Assembly (NCBI RefSeq): GCF_014253075.1
Contig: NZ_JACLZJ010000001.1
Span: 1,388,937 to 1,452,936 of the forward strand
Direction: 5' to 3'
Length of the DNA stretch: 64,000 nucleotides
Source: Ochrobactrum sp. CM-21-5
GTDB taxonomy: Bacteria; Pseudomonadota; Alphaproteobacteria; Rhizobiales; Rhizobiaceae
The translations under genes and the position numbers were made by a program. Of this stretch, positions 1 to 9,652 are shown in pieces. The notes beneath the pieces were generated by a model. That model was not told where the DNA came from, searched no databases, and was given only the letters and a program-made list of their open reading frames with translations. How positions within the stretch are numbered: position 1 is the first letter of the stretch; each line of letters starts with the position of its first letter.

Positions 1-205
1 AAAGAAAGATCCCTCTGCGACGCGTTTCGATACACTCACCCACAAGGAAGTGCTTGATCGGGGGCTTGCCGTCATGGACACCGCTGCGGTTGCCCTTGCG
101 CGTGAGAACAACATTCCGATAATAGTCTATTCCATCCATGAAGACGGTGGTTTGGCCGAAATTCTGCAAGGCAAGGGGCGCTGCACGATCGTTTCCGATA
201 ACTGA
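1..205 (+). CDS. pyrH: UMP kinase, C-terminal fragment (cut by window edge)
   Basis: Reading from base 2, the window opens in the last 67 codons of a protein ending at the TGA at 203-205. The C-terminal text (KKDPSATRFD, then LDRGLAVMDTAAVALA and an IIVYSI strand) is that of bacterial UMP kinase, which phosphorylates UMP to UDP for pyrimidine nucleotide synthesis. The N-terminus lies outside the window. It sits 35 bases before frr, the usual pyrH-frr order, so the two are probably co-transcribed. Only the fragment is seen; identity rests on this tail and the neighbour. Confidence 0.9.
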   Translation, partial: KKDPSATRFDTLTHKEVLDRGLAVMDTAAVALARENNIPIIVYSIHEDGGLAEILQGKGRCTIVSDN

Positions 206-240
206 TCGTTGGTTCTAGCGCCTACTGAAGGAGAAAATGC

Positions 241-801
241 ATGAGCGAAGCTTTTGACATCAACGACCTGAAGCGCCGTATGGAAGGCGCTGTCAACTCA
301 TTGAAGCATGATCTGGGTGGGCTTCGCACCGGACGTGCTTCCGCAAGCCTGCTCGAACCGATCACCATCGAGGCTTATGGTTCCACCATGCCGATCAATC
401 AGGTTGCCAACATCACGGTGCCTGAATCCCGCATGCTTTCGGTTTCCGTTTGGGACAAAAGCATGGTCGGCGCCGTTGAACGCGCGATCCGCGATTCCGG
501 TCTCGGCCTCAACCCGATTACGGACGGTACCACGTTGCGCATTCCATTGCCGGAACTGAATGAACAGCGCCGCAAGGAACTGGTCAAGATTGCGCATCAA
601 TATGCGGAGCAGGGTCGTATCGCTGCCCGCCATGTTCGTCGTGACGGTATGGACACGCTGAAAAAGCTGGAGAAGGATAGCGATATCAGTCAGGATGAAG
701 GCCGCGTTCTGTCGGAAAAAGTACAAAAACTGACCGATGATACCATCGCCGAGATGGATAAGATCGTTTCGGTCAAGGAAGGAGAAATCATGCAGGTCTA
801 G
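241..801 (+). CDS. frr: Ribosome recycling factor
   Basis: The 186-residue product is the normal length for RRF, which with EF-G splits post-termination ribosomes so they can start another round. The family text is clear: [14 protein letters not shown] near residues 27-40, an [21 protein letters not shown] stretch near 102-122, and the [18 protein letters not shown] basic helix near 128-145. A GGAG sits about 7 bases before the ATG. It lies between pyrH and uppS, the common alphaproteobacterial order. An out-of-frame ATG at 237 is ignored. Confidence 0.97.
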   Translation: MSEAFDINDLKRRMEGAVNSLKHDLGGLRTGRASASLLEPITIEAYGSTMPINQVANITVPESRMLSVSVWDKSMVGAVERAIRDSGLGLNPITDGTTLRIPLPELNEQRRKELVKIAHQYAEQGRIAARHVRRDGMDTLKKLEKDSDISQDEGRVLSEKVQKLTDDTIAEMDKIVSVKEGEIMQV

Positions 802-835
802 TACCTGTATGATTTTCGAAAAGGGGAGCCCTGCC

Positions 836-1603
836 ATGTCCGATCCGCGCCACATCGCCATTATCATGGATGGCAATGGCCGTTGGGCTAAGGCACGTGG
901 GTTGTCACGCAGTGCCGGTCATCGTGCAGGCGTGGAAGCCCTGCGCGAGACCGTCAAAGCAGCCGGTGACCGGGGTCTTGAATATCTTACGCTTTTTGCC
1001 TTCTCTTCTGAAAACTGGTCGCGCCCCAGTGGAGAAGTCAGCGACCTGATGGGGCTGCTGAAGCTTTTTATCCGGCGCGATCTTGCTGAATTGCACCGCA
1101 ACAATGTGCAGGTGCGTATCATCGGCGAACGCGAAGGGCTGGCCAAGGATATAAGGAGCCTGTTGGGCGAGGCGGAGATGCTGACGCGCGGCAATAGTGG
1201 CCTTACATTGGTGATTGCCTTCAATTACGGCTCTCGTGACGAGATCGTCCGCGCCATGCAAAGCCTCGGGCGCGATATAGCGGCGGGGCTGCTGGACCCG
1301 TCGTCGATTTCATCTGAGCTGATTTCTGCCAGCCTTGACACGGCAGCTATGCCGGATCCGGATCTCATCATCCGCACCAGTGGCGAAATGCGCCTTTCGA
1401 ACTTTCTTTTGTGGCAGGCTGCCTATTCGGAATTCTTGTTCCTGCCATGCCACTGGCCGGATTTTCGCCCGGCTGATCTCGACGCAGCCTACGAGGCTTT
1501 CCGTCGCCGTGAACGCCGTTTCGGTGGCGTGGAGGCGGGCACGGATCTCGGGGACTGCGAAGCAGCAATCGCATGCCCATCGACCAAGGGGGCGGCAGTT
1601 TAA
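836..1603 (+). CDS. uppS: Isoprenyl transferase (undecaprenyl diphosphate synthase)
   Basis: This cis-prenyltransferase condenses isopentenyl diphosphate onto farnesyl diphosphate to make the C55 carrier lipid for peptidoglycan and O-antigen. The MDGNGRWA motif at residues 11-18 holds the catalytic Asp12, FSSENW follows near residue 60, and [11 protein letters not shown] near the C-terminus binds substrate. The open frame runs back to 737, but the ATG at 836 has an AAGGGGAG ribosome site 8 bases ahead and gives the standard 255-residue protein starting [13 protein letters not shown]. It lies 34 bases after frr and 33 bases before cdsA, so co-transcription is likely. Confidence 0.95.
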   Translation: MSDPRHIAIIMDGNGRWAKARGLSRSAGHRAGVEALRETVKAAGDRGLEYLTLFAFSSENWSRPSGEVSDLMGLLKLFIRRDLAELHRNNVQVRIIGEREGLAKDIRSLLGEAEMLTRGNSGLTLVIAFNYGSRDEIVRAMQSLGRDIAAGLLDPSSISSELISASLDTAAMPDPDLIIRTSGEMRLSNFLLWQAAYSEFLFLPCHWPDFRPADLDAAYEAFRRRERRFGGVEAGTDLGDCEAAIACPSTKGAAV

Positions 1604-1636
1604 CGCGGTCTGTATCCGCTCCGTCGAAAGGTCTAA

Positions 1637-2449
1637 ATGTCAAACTTGCAAACCCGTATTCTGACCGCCATTGTGCTCGGCGCTGCGGCCTTGTGGCTGA
1701 CCTGGATTGGCGGGTTGGGTTTCACGCTCTTTTCAATCGTTATCGGGCTGGCGATGTTCTATGAATGGACCAGCCTGACTGCAACGCGGCAAACAACGTT
1801 TTCTCGCCTTTTCGGATGGGGTTGGCTGGTTCTCACCAGTGTTCTTCTCGTTCTTGACCGCGGCGCCTTGCTGACGATCGGTGTGCTTGTGGCAGGCTGC
1901 GTGGTCCTTTTGGTCTCCCAATGGAAAAGTGGTCGAGGCTGGTCTGCGGCAGGTCTTCTATATGCGGGATTTTCTGCGATTTCGCTTTCCCTTTTACGCG
2001 GCGATGAACCTTTCGGTTTTACAGCCATAGTTTTCCTTTTCGCGGTCGTCTGGGCTACGGATATTGCCGCTTATTTCAACGGGCGTGCCCTGGGCGGGCC
2101 AAAGCTTGCACCACGCTTTTCCCCGAACAAGACCTGGTCGGGAGCAATTGGCGGTGCCGTTGCGGCGGTGGCTGCTGGCATTCTGGTCGCGTCACTCGTC
2201 GCGGAGCCGGGCGGTTTGGCTGTGCCTGTGCTTGCTTTGCTTCTGTCCGTCGTTTCACAGATCGGCGATCTGGCCGAGTCCTGGGTGAAAAGACAGTTTG
2301 GAGCAAAGGATTCCGGACGGCTTCTGCCCGGTCACGGCGGGGTCCTGGATCGCGTTGACGGGCTTGTCGCCGCTGCCGCACTTCTGTACCTCTTTGGTGC
2401 AATTGTCGCCGAACCGGATGTTCCGTCTGCGATTTTCTTTAACTTCTGA
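1637..2449 (+). CDS. cdsA: Phosphatidate cytidylyltransferase (CDP-diglyceride synthase)
   Basis: This inner-membrane enzyme makes CDP-diacylglycerol from phosphatidic acid and CTP, the branch point for all phospholipids. The 270 residues are dominated by hydrophobic helices, and the CDS signature (SWVKRQFGAKDSGRLLPGHG, then VLDRVDGL) occupies about residues 212-239 near the C-terminus, with the conserved K-D, PGHGG and DR-D residues present. It is 33 bases after uppS. In many Rhizobiales dxr follows here; in this window rseP comes next instead. Confidence 0.96.
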   Translation: MSNLQTRILTAIVLGAAALWLTWIGGLGFTLFSIVIGLAMFYEWTSLTATRQTTFSRLFGWGWLVLTSVLLVLDRGALLTIGVLVAGCVVLLVSQWKSGRGWSAAGLLYAGFSAISLSLLRGDEPFGFTAIVFLFAVVWATDIAAYFNGRALGGPKLAPRFSPNKTWSGAIGGAVAAVAAGILVASLVAEPGGLAVPVLALLLSVVSQIGDLAESWVKRQFGAKDSGRLLPGHGGVLDRVDGLVAAAALLYLFGAIVAEPDVPSAIFFNF

Positions 2450-2532
2450 CCGATTGTGCTGATCAGTCAACGAGGTCGTGATGTCCAGTTTGGCCGTGTT
2501 CGGCCCGCATGAGTTTTGTAGGGAGTAGTAAT

Positions 2533-3672
2533 TTGCAAGAGGCTCTGGCCTTTTTTGTCGGTAGTGACAGCCTGCTCGTCGGGACCATCGTACCGTTTCT
2601 GTTCGTGTTGATGGTCGTCGTCTTTGTCCATGAAATGGGCCATTACCTTGTGGGCAGGTGGTGCGGGATCGGGGCCAGCGCCTTTTCAATCGGATTTGGT
2701 CCTGAGCTGATTGGTTTTACCGACCGTCACGGTACGCGCTGGAAGCTTTCGGCCATCCCGCTTGGTGGTTATGTGAAGTTTATTGGCGACGAAAGCGCGA
2801 CAAGTTCGCCGGTTGGCGTGGACAATGACCGTTTAAGCAATGACGAGCAAAGCAGGGCTTTTCATACGCAACCGGTATGGAAGCGCGCGGCGACCGTTTT
2901 CGCCGGCCCGGCATTCAATATCATTCTGACCATCGTGATTTTCAGTGTGTTCTTCGCACTTTACGGGCGTCAAATCGCAGACCCTCTCGTCGGCGGCGTT
3001 CAGCCGGGAAGCCCGGCTGCCGAGGCTGGCTTTGAGCCGGGCGATCGTTTTGTGAGCGTCGAGGGTGAGAAGATCATCACTTTCGCCGATGTGCAACGGA
3101 TCGTATCCGGGCGCGCGGGTGATACGCTGCGCTTCACCGTCGAGCGTGGTGGCAAGATGGTTGATCTGAAGGCCGCGCCAGCTCTTGTTGAGCGGGTCGA
3201 TCCGCTTGGAAACACGATCAAGATGGGGGCCATCGGTGTAGAGACGACACAGGCTGTCGGTAATTTCCGCCGTGTTGAATATGGGCCGCTCGAATCAGTA
3301 GGGCAGGCGGTTGTCGAAACCGGCTACATCATCAGCCGAACAGGTGAGTTCTTCAAACGCTTTGCCATAGGGCGGGAGGATAAATGCCAGCTTGGCGGGC
3401 CGGTGAAGATTGCCAATATGGCAAGCCGCGCGGCAAGTCAGGGCTTTGACTGGCTGATACAGCTCACTGCGATGCTATCGATCGGGATTGGTCTTCTGAA
3501 TCTGTTTCCGCTGCCGCCGCTGGACGGAGGACATCTGGTTTTCTACGCCGTGGAGGCAATCAAGGGCAGTCCGGTGTCTGTGGGGGCGCAAGAAATTTTT
3601 TATCGTGCAGGCTTCATTCTTGTCATGGGATTTATGGGGTTCGTACTTTTCAATGATCTCTTTGCCTGCTAG
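2533..3672 (+). CDS. rseP: Site-2 zinc metalloprotease RseP
   Basis: This intramembrane protease cleaves membrane-bound substrates such as anti-sigma factors after a first periplasmic cut. The zinc motif HEMGH lies at residues 33-37 in the first membrane helix, one PDZ domain covers roughly residues 115-215 (QPGSPAAEAGFEPGDR), and the second active-site motif NLFPLPPLDGG lies near the C-terminus. I start it at the TTG at 2533 because GGGAG (2521-2525) is 7 bases ahead, giving 379 residues. The ATG at 2509 (387 residues) has no visible ribosome site. E. coli RseP has two PDZ domains; here I see one clear PDZ. Confidence 0.93.
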   Translation: MQEALAFFVGSDSLLVGTIVPFLFVLMVVVFVHEMGHYLVGRWCGIGASAFSIGFGPELIGFTDRHGTRWKLSAIPLGGYVKFIGDESATSSPVGVDNDRLSNDEQSRAFHTQPVWKRAATVFAGPAFNIILTIVIFSVFFALYGRQIADPLVGGVQPGSPAAEAGFEPGDRFVSVEGEKIITFADVQRIVSGRAGDTLRFTVERGGKMVDLKAAPALVERVDPLGNTIKMGAIGVETTQAVGNFRRVEYGPLESVGQAVVETGYIISRTGEFFKRFAIGREDKCQLGGPVKIANMASRAASQGFDWLIQLTAMLSIGIGLLNLFPLPPLDGGHLVFYAVEAIKGSPVSVGAQEIFYRAGFILVMGFMGFVLFNDLFAC

Positions 3673-3997
3673 ATCAGTTGCCGACCGGCTCAGGGAGATT
3701 GGGTGGGGTCGGCTCGTCCGGCACACTGTCTGCCATGATGCATTGCTTCGTCAGGTGCTCGTCTGGCAAAGCGTTAAACAGAAGTGAACATTGGGAGTGA
3801 ATGTCGGAAAAGCTAAGCAATCTGTTTACCATAACGCTTAAATCGCGTGGCGCAGATGTCACGCTGGCGGGCTAAGTAAACAGAAATTAACCGCGACGCT
3901 TGCTTGTATGGAAAAACCGGGTATGACGGTTGTATCTATACGTGCTTTTCTGGGTAATCGCCCCGGGGACAGAAAAAAACGAAGGTTCGGAAAGCCC
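3673..3997 (+). other. rseP-bamA intergenic region
   Basis: These 325 bases hold no convincing gene. A hairpin GCCGACC/GGTCGGC (3680-3686 with 3707-3713) lies just after rseP but has no T run. The octamer AAACAGAA occurs at 3776-3783 and 3878-3885, and its near-complement TCTGTTTAC at 3821-3829 faces GTAAACAGA at 3876-3884. The bamA promoter is probably in here, but I could not assign -35 and -10 boxes with confidence. Confidence 0.5.
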
Positions 3998-6346
3998 ATG
4001 ACGGCAAGTTCTAAATTCTTTGGCGCCGCTTCTGCGCTCGCCATGTCAGTGGCTCTTGTGGCTTCGGGTACTGCCGCGTTTTCTCTCGCGTCGGTCAATA
4101 TGGCCGAAGCTGCCGTTGTCAGTCGCATCGATGTGCGTGGAAACGCCCGTGTGGATGCGCAGACGATTCGCGATAACGTGGATATTCGTCCGGGCAAGGC
4201 ATTCACTGGCGCCGACATTGATGCTGCCGTGAAGCGGCTCTTTGCTATGGGCCTTTTCTCCGATGTCCGTATCCACCAGTCGGGAAGCACGCTTGTCGTT
4301 CAGGTGAGCGAACGTTCGGTCGTCAATAACGTTCTGTTCCAGGGTAATAAGAAGATCAAGGATCCTGATCTTGCTCGCTCCGTGCAGCTCAAGGCCCGCG
4401 CGCCTTTCGATCCTGCGACGATGGAGTCCGATAAAGAGACGATCAAGGCCGCTTATGCGCATATTGGTCGCAGTGATGCGACCGTGAATGCCCGTACCGT
4501 TGATCTCGGTCAGGGGCGCGTGAACGTCGTTTACGAGGTGAACGAGGGCTCCCGCACCAAGATTGCGAATATCGATTTCGTTGGGAATCAGGCTTTCGGT
4601 AGTCGCCGTCTGCGTGACGTGATTTCCACCAAGCGTTCGAACCCGCTTTCATGGCTGACGCGTAACGACGTTTATGATGAAGGGCGTTTGCAAGCGGATG
4701 AAGAAACGCTGCGCCGTTTCTATTACAATCGCGGTTATGCGGACTTCCGTGTGGTCTCATCGAACGCGGTTCTCGATCCGTCGACAAACGAATATACGAT
4801 CACGATTACCGTCGATGAAGGTCAGCGTTATACCTTCGGCAATATCGGTGTCGAAAGCACGGTTGAGGGTATTGATACGCAGGCATTGGATCGCCTCGTG
4901 GAGACGCGCTCCGGCAAGCCTTATAGCGCCAAGGACATCGAAGATTCGGTTCTTGCTATTACCGAGAATGTAGCTGGCAGCGGCTATGCCTTTGCGAAGG
5001 TCGAGCCTCGCGGTGATCGCGATTTTGAAAATCACACGATCTCGGTTGTTTACAGCGTTGATCAGGGCCCGCGTGCTTATGTTCAGCGCATCGAGATCCG
5101 CGGCAATGACAAGACCCGCGATTTCGTGATTCGCCGTGAATTCGACGTGAATGAAGGTGATGCCTTCAATCAGGTGATGGTGCAGCGCGCCAAGCGTCGT
5201 CTGGAAGCGCTTGATTTCTTCCAGACCGTCAATATTTCAACGGCTCCCGGCTCCGAGCCGGATCAGGTCATCCTGGTTGTTGATGTTGTCGAGAAGTCGA
5301 CCGGTGAATTCTCGATCGGCGGCGGTTACACGACGGGCGGCGAATCCCCCGGTGCGCAGGTTGAAGCCGCGATTACCGAGCGTAACTTCCTTGGTCGTGG
5401 CCAGTACGTCAGAATCAGCGCCGGTGCAGGTCAGGATGACATGCGCAATTACGGCCTTTCGTTCACGGAACCGTATTTCCTGGGCTATCGCATGTCGGCA
5501 GGTTTCGACGTATTCCGTCGTAACTATCGCGTGAATGACGATTATGATGTCGAGCAGACTGGCGGCAGCATTCGCTTTGGCCTTCCGATCACTGATAATT
5601 TCTCGGTCGGTCTCGCTTATAACCTTGTTCAGGAAAAGTACGATCTGTTCCGTGATGATCCGGATCAGACCCGATACGCACCTGCATTGTATGATGCGGT
5701 AGAGAATAGTCCTTGGCTGCGCTCGTCGGTCAGCTACTCGCTGACCTACAATTCCATCGACGACATGAAGAACCCGCATGAAGGCCTGTATGGCAAGTTC
5801 ACACAGGAATTTGCAGGTCTCGGTGGCGATGCGAAGTATGTAAAGACGACCTTCAAGGGTAACTATTACACGACGCTTTCTCAGGAAGCGGATATCGTCG
5901 GTATGCTGGGCGTTGGTGCCGGGTATATTCACGAGTTCGGTGATGATGGCGCCCGTATCTTTGATCTGTTCAAGAACAATTCGGACATTATTCGCGGCTT
6001 CAAGTTCAACGGCATCGGTCCTTATCAGGACTCTAAGAGTGGTGAACGTTACTGGATGGGCGGCACGACTTACTTCAACGGAACAGCTGAAGTTCAGTTC
6101 CCAATGCCGCTTATTCCGGAAAGCTTGGGTGTCCGAGGCGCAGTGTTTGCCGATGCGGCAACGCTTTATGGTAATGATACGCCTGGCGTGGTTGGCGACG
6201 ACAAGAAGCTCCGTGCATCGGTCGGCCTCAGCTTGATGTGGGCTTCGCCATTTGGTCCGTTGCGCTTTGACTACGCATTCCCGGTTGCTAAGGCTGACAC
6301 CGATAAGGTTCAGAATTTCAACTTTGGTGTTTCGACCAAGTTCTAA
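3998..6346 (+). CDS. bamA: Outer membrane protein assembly factor BamA (Omp85 family)
   Basis: BamA is the central beta-barrel of the complex that folds and inserts outer-membrane proteins. The 782-residue product has a signal peptide ending around the AEA before [10 protein letters not shown], five tandem POTRA repeats over roughly residues 38-410 ([41 protein letters not shown]), then a 16-strand barrel with the RGF loop motif (IIRGFKFNG). It ends in phenylalanine, as an outer-membrane signal requires. The frame is open to an ATG at 3908, but 3998 puts a proper signal peptide at the start ([11 protein letters not shown]) and has a GAAGG upstream. No skp gene follows; lpxD is next. Confidence 0.95.
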   Translation: MTASSKFFGAASALAMSVALVASGTAAFSLASVNMAEAAVVSRIDVRGNARVDAQTIRDNVDIRPGKAFTGADIDAAVKRLFAMGLFSDVRIHQSGSTLVVQVSERSVVNNVLFQGNKKIKDPDLARSVQLKARAPFDPATMESDKETIKAAYAHIGRSDATVNARTVDLGQGRVNVVYEVNEGSRTKIANIDFVGNQAFGSRRLRDVISTKRSNPLSWLTRNDVYDEGRLQADEETLRRFYYNRGYADFRVVSSNAVLDPSTNEYTITITVDEGQRYTFGNIGVESTVEGIDTQALDRLVETRSGKPYSAKDIEDSVLAITENVAGSGYAFAKVEPRGDRDFENHTISVVYSVDQGPRAYVQRIEIRGNDKTRDFVIRREFDVNEGDAFNQVMVQRAKRRLEALDFFQTVNISTAPGSEPDQVILVVDVVEKSTGEFSIGGGYTTGGESPGAQVEAAITERNFLGRGQYVRISAGAGQDDMRNYGLSFTEPYFLGYRMSAGFDVFRRNYRVNDDYDVEQTGGSIRFGLPITDNFSVGLAYNLVQEKYDLFRDDPDQTRYAPALYDAVENSPWLRSSVSYSLTYNSIDDMKNPHEGLYGKFTQEFAGLGGDAKYVKTTFKGNYYTTLSQEADIVGMLGVGAGYIHEFGDDGARIFDLFKNNSDIIRGFKFNGIGPYQDSKSGERYWMGGTTYFNGTAEVQFPMPLIPESLGVRGAVFADAATLYGNDTPGVVGDDKKLRASVGLSLMWASPFGPLRFDYAFPVAKADTDKVQNFNFGVSTKF

Positions 6347-6360
6347 TAGATTTGCCTTTT

Positions 6361-6381
6361 CCCGGGGCGATATGCCCCGGG
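6361..6381 (+). promoter_or_regulatory. GC-rich stem-loop between bamA and lpxD
   Basis: CCCGGGGC (6361-6368) pairs perfectly with GCCCCGGG (6374-6381) around a 5-base loop. It starts 14 bases after the bamA stop and ends 15 bases before lpxD. A T run (GTTTTT) follows only 10 bases later, overlapping the lpxD start region. It is more likely an attenuator or an mRNA-end stabiliser that lowers lpxD expression relative to bamA than a full terminator; that role is inference. Confidence 0.6.
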
Positions 6382-6396
6382 CGAGAAAGTGTTTTT

Positions 6397-7452
6397 ATGG
6401 CAGATCCTCTTTTTTTTAAGCCTTCGCGTGAATTCACGATAGGCGATATCGCAGACTTAACCGGTGCAAACCTTCGTAACCCGAAGTTTGCGCCGCGTTC
6501 TGTTACGCGTCTTGCTTCTGTTAATGATGCGAGCGATAGCGCTCTCATATTCGTAGACGGAAAAAGGAACGCGCAGGCTCTTGCTGGCATACAGGCTGCA
6601 GGTGTTCTGTGCTCGGACGATATTGCAGACAGTGTTCCCTCTGACATTGCGGCGCTTGTTACCCGCAATCCGCAGCGTGATTTTTCAGCCGTCGGCCGCA
6701 TGATGTTTCCTGTGACCGTCCGTCCGGAAAGCTGGCTGGGTGAACTGGGCATTTCACCCGCCGCGATTATCCATCCTTCTGCACAAATTGAAGCTGGCGC
6801 GACGATTGAAGCTGGCGCTGTCATAGGCAAGGGGGTCACTGTCGGTTCCGGTGCACTGATTGCCGCAACTGCGGTTATTGGTGAAAACTGCCAGATCGGG
6901 CGCGACAGCTATATAGCGCCGGGCGTGGCTGTGCAGTTTGCCTTGATCGGAAATCGCGTCTCGTTGCATCCAGGTGTGCGGATTGGGCAGGACGGTTTTG
7001 GTTATGTACCGGGGCCAGCTGGCCTTGAAAAGGTTCCGCAGCTCGGACGCGTCATTATTCAGGATAACGTTGAGATTGGTGCGAACACGACGATTGATCG
7101 CGGCTCGCTGAGCGATACGATCATCGGAGAGGGCACCAAGATCGATAATCTGGTGCAGATCGCGCACAATGTGCGAATTGGCCGTTTTTGTATTCTTGCC
7201 GCGCATTGTGGCATTTCAGGAAGTTGTGTGATCGGTGATCAAACCATGCTCGGTGGCCGTGTTGGCCTTGCGGATCATGTGATTATCGGGTCGCGCGTGC
7301 AAATAGCCGCAGCAAGCGGTGTGATGAATGACATACCCGATGGCGAGCGTTGGGGGGGCTTCCCAGCACGTCCTATAAAGCAGTGGTTCAGGGATATCGC
7401 GAATATCCGCAGCATCGGGAAACCAAGAAAGGAGCAATCCTCTGATGAATGA
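6397..7452 (+). CDS. lpxD: UDP-3-O-(3-hydroxyacyl)glucosamine N-acyltransferase
   Basis: LpxD adds the second hydroxyacyl chain, to nitrogen, in lipid A synthesis. The 351-residue protein has the N-terminal uridine-binding domain ([11 protein letters not shown] onward) and then a left-handed parallel beta helix of hexapeptide repeats ([20 protein letters not shown]), with the catalytic His in [12 protein letters not shown]. The frame is open from 6352, but the ATG at 6397 with GAGAAAG ahead gives the usual length. Its last 8 bases overlap fabZ. Loss of function would be expected to be lethal or strongly attenuating. Confidence 0.96.
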   Translation: MADPLFFKPSREFTIGDIADLTGANLRNPKFAPRSVTRLASVNDASDSALIFVDGKRNAQALAGIQAAGVLCSDDIADSVPSDIAALVTRNPQRDFSAVGRMMFPVTVRPESWLGELGISPAAIIHPSAQIEAGATIEAGAVIGKGVTVGSGALIAATAVIGENCQIGRDSYIAPGVAVQFALIGNRVSLHPGVRIGQDGFGYVPGPAGLEKVPQLGRVIIQDNVEIGANTTIDRGSLSDTIIGEGTKIDNLVQIAHNVRIGRFCILAAHCGISGSCVIGDQTMLGGRVGLADHVIIGSRVQIAAASGVMNDIPDGERWGGFPARPIKQWFRDIANIRSIGKPRKEQSSDE

Positions 7453-7915
7453 AGCTAATCAGAAGCTGGAAACCGCAGATATTCAGGCTGTTCTGCGTGC
7501 GCTCCCGCATCGTTATCCATTCCTTCTGATCGACCGCATCATCGATATCGATGGCGATCAGTCTGCGACGGGCATCAAGAACGTCACGATCAATGAGCCG
7601 CATTTTACCGGTCATTTTCCGGACAAGCCGATCATGCCAGGCGTTCTCATCATCGAAGCCATGGCGCAGACGGCGGGCGCAATCACGGTTCTCAATCAGG
7701 GTACCGATGCGCCGAGCCTCGTTTATTTTATGACGATTGATAAGGCCAAGTTCCGCCGGCCGGTGGTTCCAGGTGATCAATTGCGTCTTCACGTAAAAAA
7801 AGTTAAACAACGCGGAAATATCTCTCGATATGAATGCGTGGCAGAGGTTGATGGCGTTAAGGTTGCCGAAGCTGAAGTCGCCGCCATGGTTGGCGTAGCC
7901 GAAGAGAAGCTGTGA
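7445..7915 (+). CDS. fabZ: 3-hydroxyacyl-[acyl-carrier-protein] dehydratase
   Basis: FabZ dehydrates beta-hydroxyacyl-ACP in fatty acid elongation and competes with LpxA and LpxD for hydroxyacyl-ACP, so its position between them helps balance phospholipid against lipid A. The 156-residue hot-dog fold protein shows [13 protein letters not shown] near residue 20 and the active-site helix segment [14 protein letters not shown], then EAMAQTAG, with the conserved His and Glu. An AAAGGAG ribosome site lies inside the lpxD end. It overlaps lpxD by 8 bases and is followed immediately by lpxA. Confidence 0.97.
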   Translation: MNEANQKLETADIQAVLRALPHRYPFLLIDRIIDIDGDQSATGIKNVTINEPHFTGHFPDKPIMPGVLIIEAMAQTAGAITVLNQGTDAPSLVYFMTIDKAKFRRPVVPGDQLRLHVKKVKQRGNISRYECVAEVDGVKVAEAEVAAMVGVAEEKL

Positions 7916-7923
7916 GCACCTCA

Positions 7924-8763
7924 ATGCATGAAACTTTTATTCACCCTACTGCTCTTGTCGAGCAGGGCGTGAAACTGGGGCAAGGCGTTAATGTCGGTCC
8001 CTTCTGTCATATTCAGTCTGGCGCGGTTATTGGCGATCATTCTGAACTGATGAGCCATGTCGTGGTAACCGGCGCGGTGCAGCTTGGTGCTGGCGCAAAA
8101 GTTTTTCCGCATGCGGTCCTCGGCTGCGATCCGCAGAACGGCAAGCATAAGGGTGGCCCGACCACTCTGCGGGTTGGCGAGAACTGCCTCATCCGTGAAG
8201 GTGTCACGATGCATCGCGGCTCCGACAGCAGCCGTGGCTATACCAGTGTGGGCAAAAGCTGCCAGTTTCTGGCGTATGCCCATGTTGCCCATGATTGCGA
8301 TATCGGAGACCATGTCACTTTTGCCAATAATGTGATGATTGGCGGGCATGTGGAAGTTGGCCATCATGCCATTTTGGGCGGCGGTGCGGCTGTGCACCAG
8401 TTCGTGCGCGTCGGCCATCACGCTTTTGTTGGCGGTATGGCCGCACTAGCGCATGATCTTATTCCTTATGGAAGTGCGATTGGCGTTCATGCCTATCTGG
8501 GTGGCCTTAACATCATCGGTATGAAGCGTTCCGGCATGAAGCGCCGGGATATACACAATCTGCGCCATGCGGTGCATATGCTGTTTGACCGCACAAAGCC
8601 GGTTCGCGAGCGTGCCACCGATGTTCTCAAGGCCATTCCCGACTCTGACGCCGTGGCCGATCTGATCGCTTTCGTATCGGCTGATGCAAAGCGCGCCTAT
8701 TGCACGCCGCCACTGGGCGCTTCTGTCGGCGGAGCAATGAATGACGACGGTGACGACGATTGA
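7924..8763 (+). CDS. lpxA: UDP-N-acetylglucosamine O-acyltransferase
   Basis: LpxA starts lipid A synthesis by moving a 3-hydroxyacyl chain from ACP to UDP-GlcNAc. Hexapeptide repeats fill residues 5-200 (IHPTALVEQGVKLGQGV), the catalytic His is in LAYAHVAHDCDIGDHV, and a helical C-terminal domain follows (MKRSGMKRRDIHNLRHAVHM). I use the ATG at 7924 (279 residues, start MHETFIHPTA). A GTG at 7912 overlaps the fabZ stop as GTGA and is a possible coupled start adding four residues. The acidic tail (NDDGDDD) is unusual but lies outside the fold. Its last 23 bases overlap lpxI. Confidence 0.95.
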   Translation: MHETFIHPTALVEQGVKLGQGVNVGPFCHIQSGAVIGDHSELMSHVVVTGAVQLGAGAKVFPHAVLGCDPQNGKHKGGPTTLRVGENCLIREGVTMHRGSDSSRGYTSVGKSCQFLAYAHVAHDCDIGDHVTFANNVMIGGHVEVGHHAILGGGAAVHQFVRVGHHAFVGGMAALAHDLIPYGSAIGVHAYLGGLNIIGMKRSGMKRRDIHNLRHAVHMLFDRTKPVRERATDVLKAIPDSDAVADLIAFVSADAKRAYCTPPLGASVGGAMNDDGDDD

Positions 8764-9652
8764 TGCTGAAAAGGGCGCTTTGAGGCGCCCCCGCACCGCC
8801 ATTATTGCGGGCAATGGTCTTTTGCCGATCAAGGTGGCCGAAACTTTGAAGGCCAATGGCATGCCGCCTTTCGTGCTTCCATTGCGTGATGAAGCTGATC
8901 GCTCGCTATACGAATACGACCATCAGGAAATCTCTGTAATCGATTTTGGCATGCTCATTAGTGCCATGCGTCGCGCGGGTGTTTCTCAGGTCGTACTCGC
9001 CGGTGGAGTTCGAAACCGGCCTCATCTCAGTGATCTAAAGTTGAATTGGCCAACTTTGTGTGCTGTGCCCTACGTGCTGGGCGCATTGGGCAAGGGTGAC
9101 GATGCATTGTTACGTGCTTTCATAAATCTTCTCGAGAGATTTAACTTTAAAGTGGTTGGAGCGCACGAAGTCGTTCCTGATTTATTGTCACCTTTTCCAG
9201 CGCAAAACCTGACCCGCAAGACCTGTGATGTGCGGGAACGTCAGAATACTCTGCTTGCCATGGAAGCAGCCCTTCGTCTCGGAGATCTGGACGTCGGGCA
9301 GGGCGCTATAGCGACTGGCGGACGCGTCGTCGCGCTGGAAGGCGCTGAAGGCACCGATTTGATGATTGAGCGGGTGCGGGAATTGCGCGCGGCAGGGAGA
9401 ATACCAAAGCGCGGCGGCGTACTTGTAAAAATGGCCAAGCCGCGACAGGATGAGCGTGCTGATCTGCCTGCCATCGGGCTGTCAACGGTTGAAAATGCAG
9501 CATTAGCGGGACTGGCGGGCATCGCGGTTGAAGCCGAGCGCACGTTCATTCTCGGTTTTGCTGAAACAATTGCCGCAGCGAACGAGAAGGGTCTCTTTAT
9601 AGAGACGATCAGCCGAGCCATGGCCGAGAGCAAAAAAGGTGAACAGGAGTGA
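8741..9652 (+). CDS. lpxI: UDP-2,3-diacylglucosamine pyrophosphatase LpxI (DUF1009)
   Basis: LpxI hydrolyses UDP-2,3-diacylglucosamine to lipid X, the step done by LpxH in enterobacteria; alphaproteobacteria commonly use LpxI. The 303-residue protein has the N-terminal domain with the AIIAGNGLLPIKVAE loop and VLAGGVRNRPHLSDLK, and the C-terminal catalytic domain with DVRERQNTLLAMEAALRLGDLDVGQG and EGTDLMIER. It overlaps lpxA by 23 bases and lpxB by 4, the standard lpxA-lpxI-lpxB order, which supports the assignment. Confidence 0.93.
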   Translation: MTTVTTIDAEKGALRRPRTAIIAGNGLLPIKVAETLKANGMPPFVLPLRDEADRSLYEYDHQEISVIDFGMLISAMRRAGVSQVVLAGGVRNRPHLSDLKLNWPTLCAVPYVLGALGKGDDALLRAFINLLERFNFKVVGAHEVVPDLLSPFPAQNLTRKTCDVRERQNTLLAMEAALRLGDLDVGQGAIATGGRVVALEGAEGTDLMIERVRELRAAGRIPKRGGVLVKMAKPRQDERADLPAIGLSTVENAALAGLAGIAVEAERTFILGFAETIAAANEKGLFIETISRAMAESKKGEQE

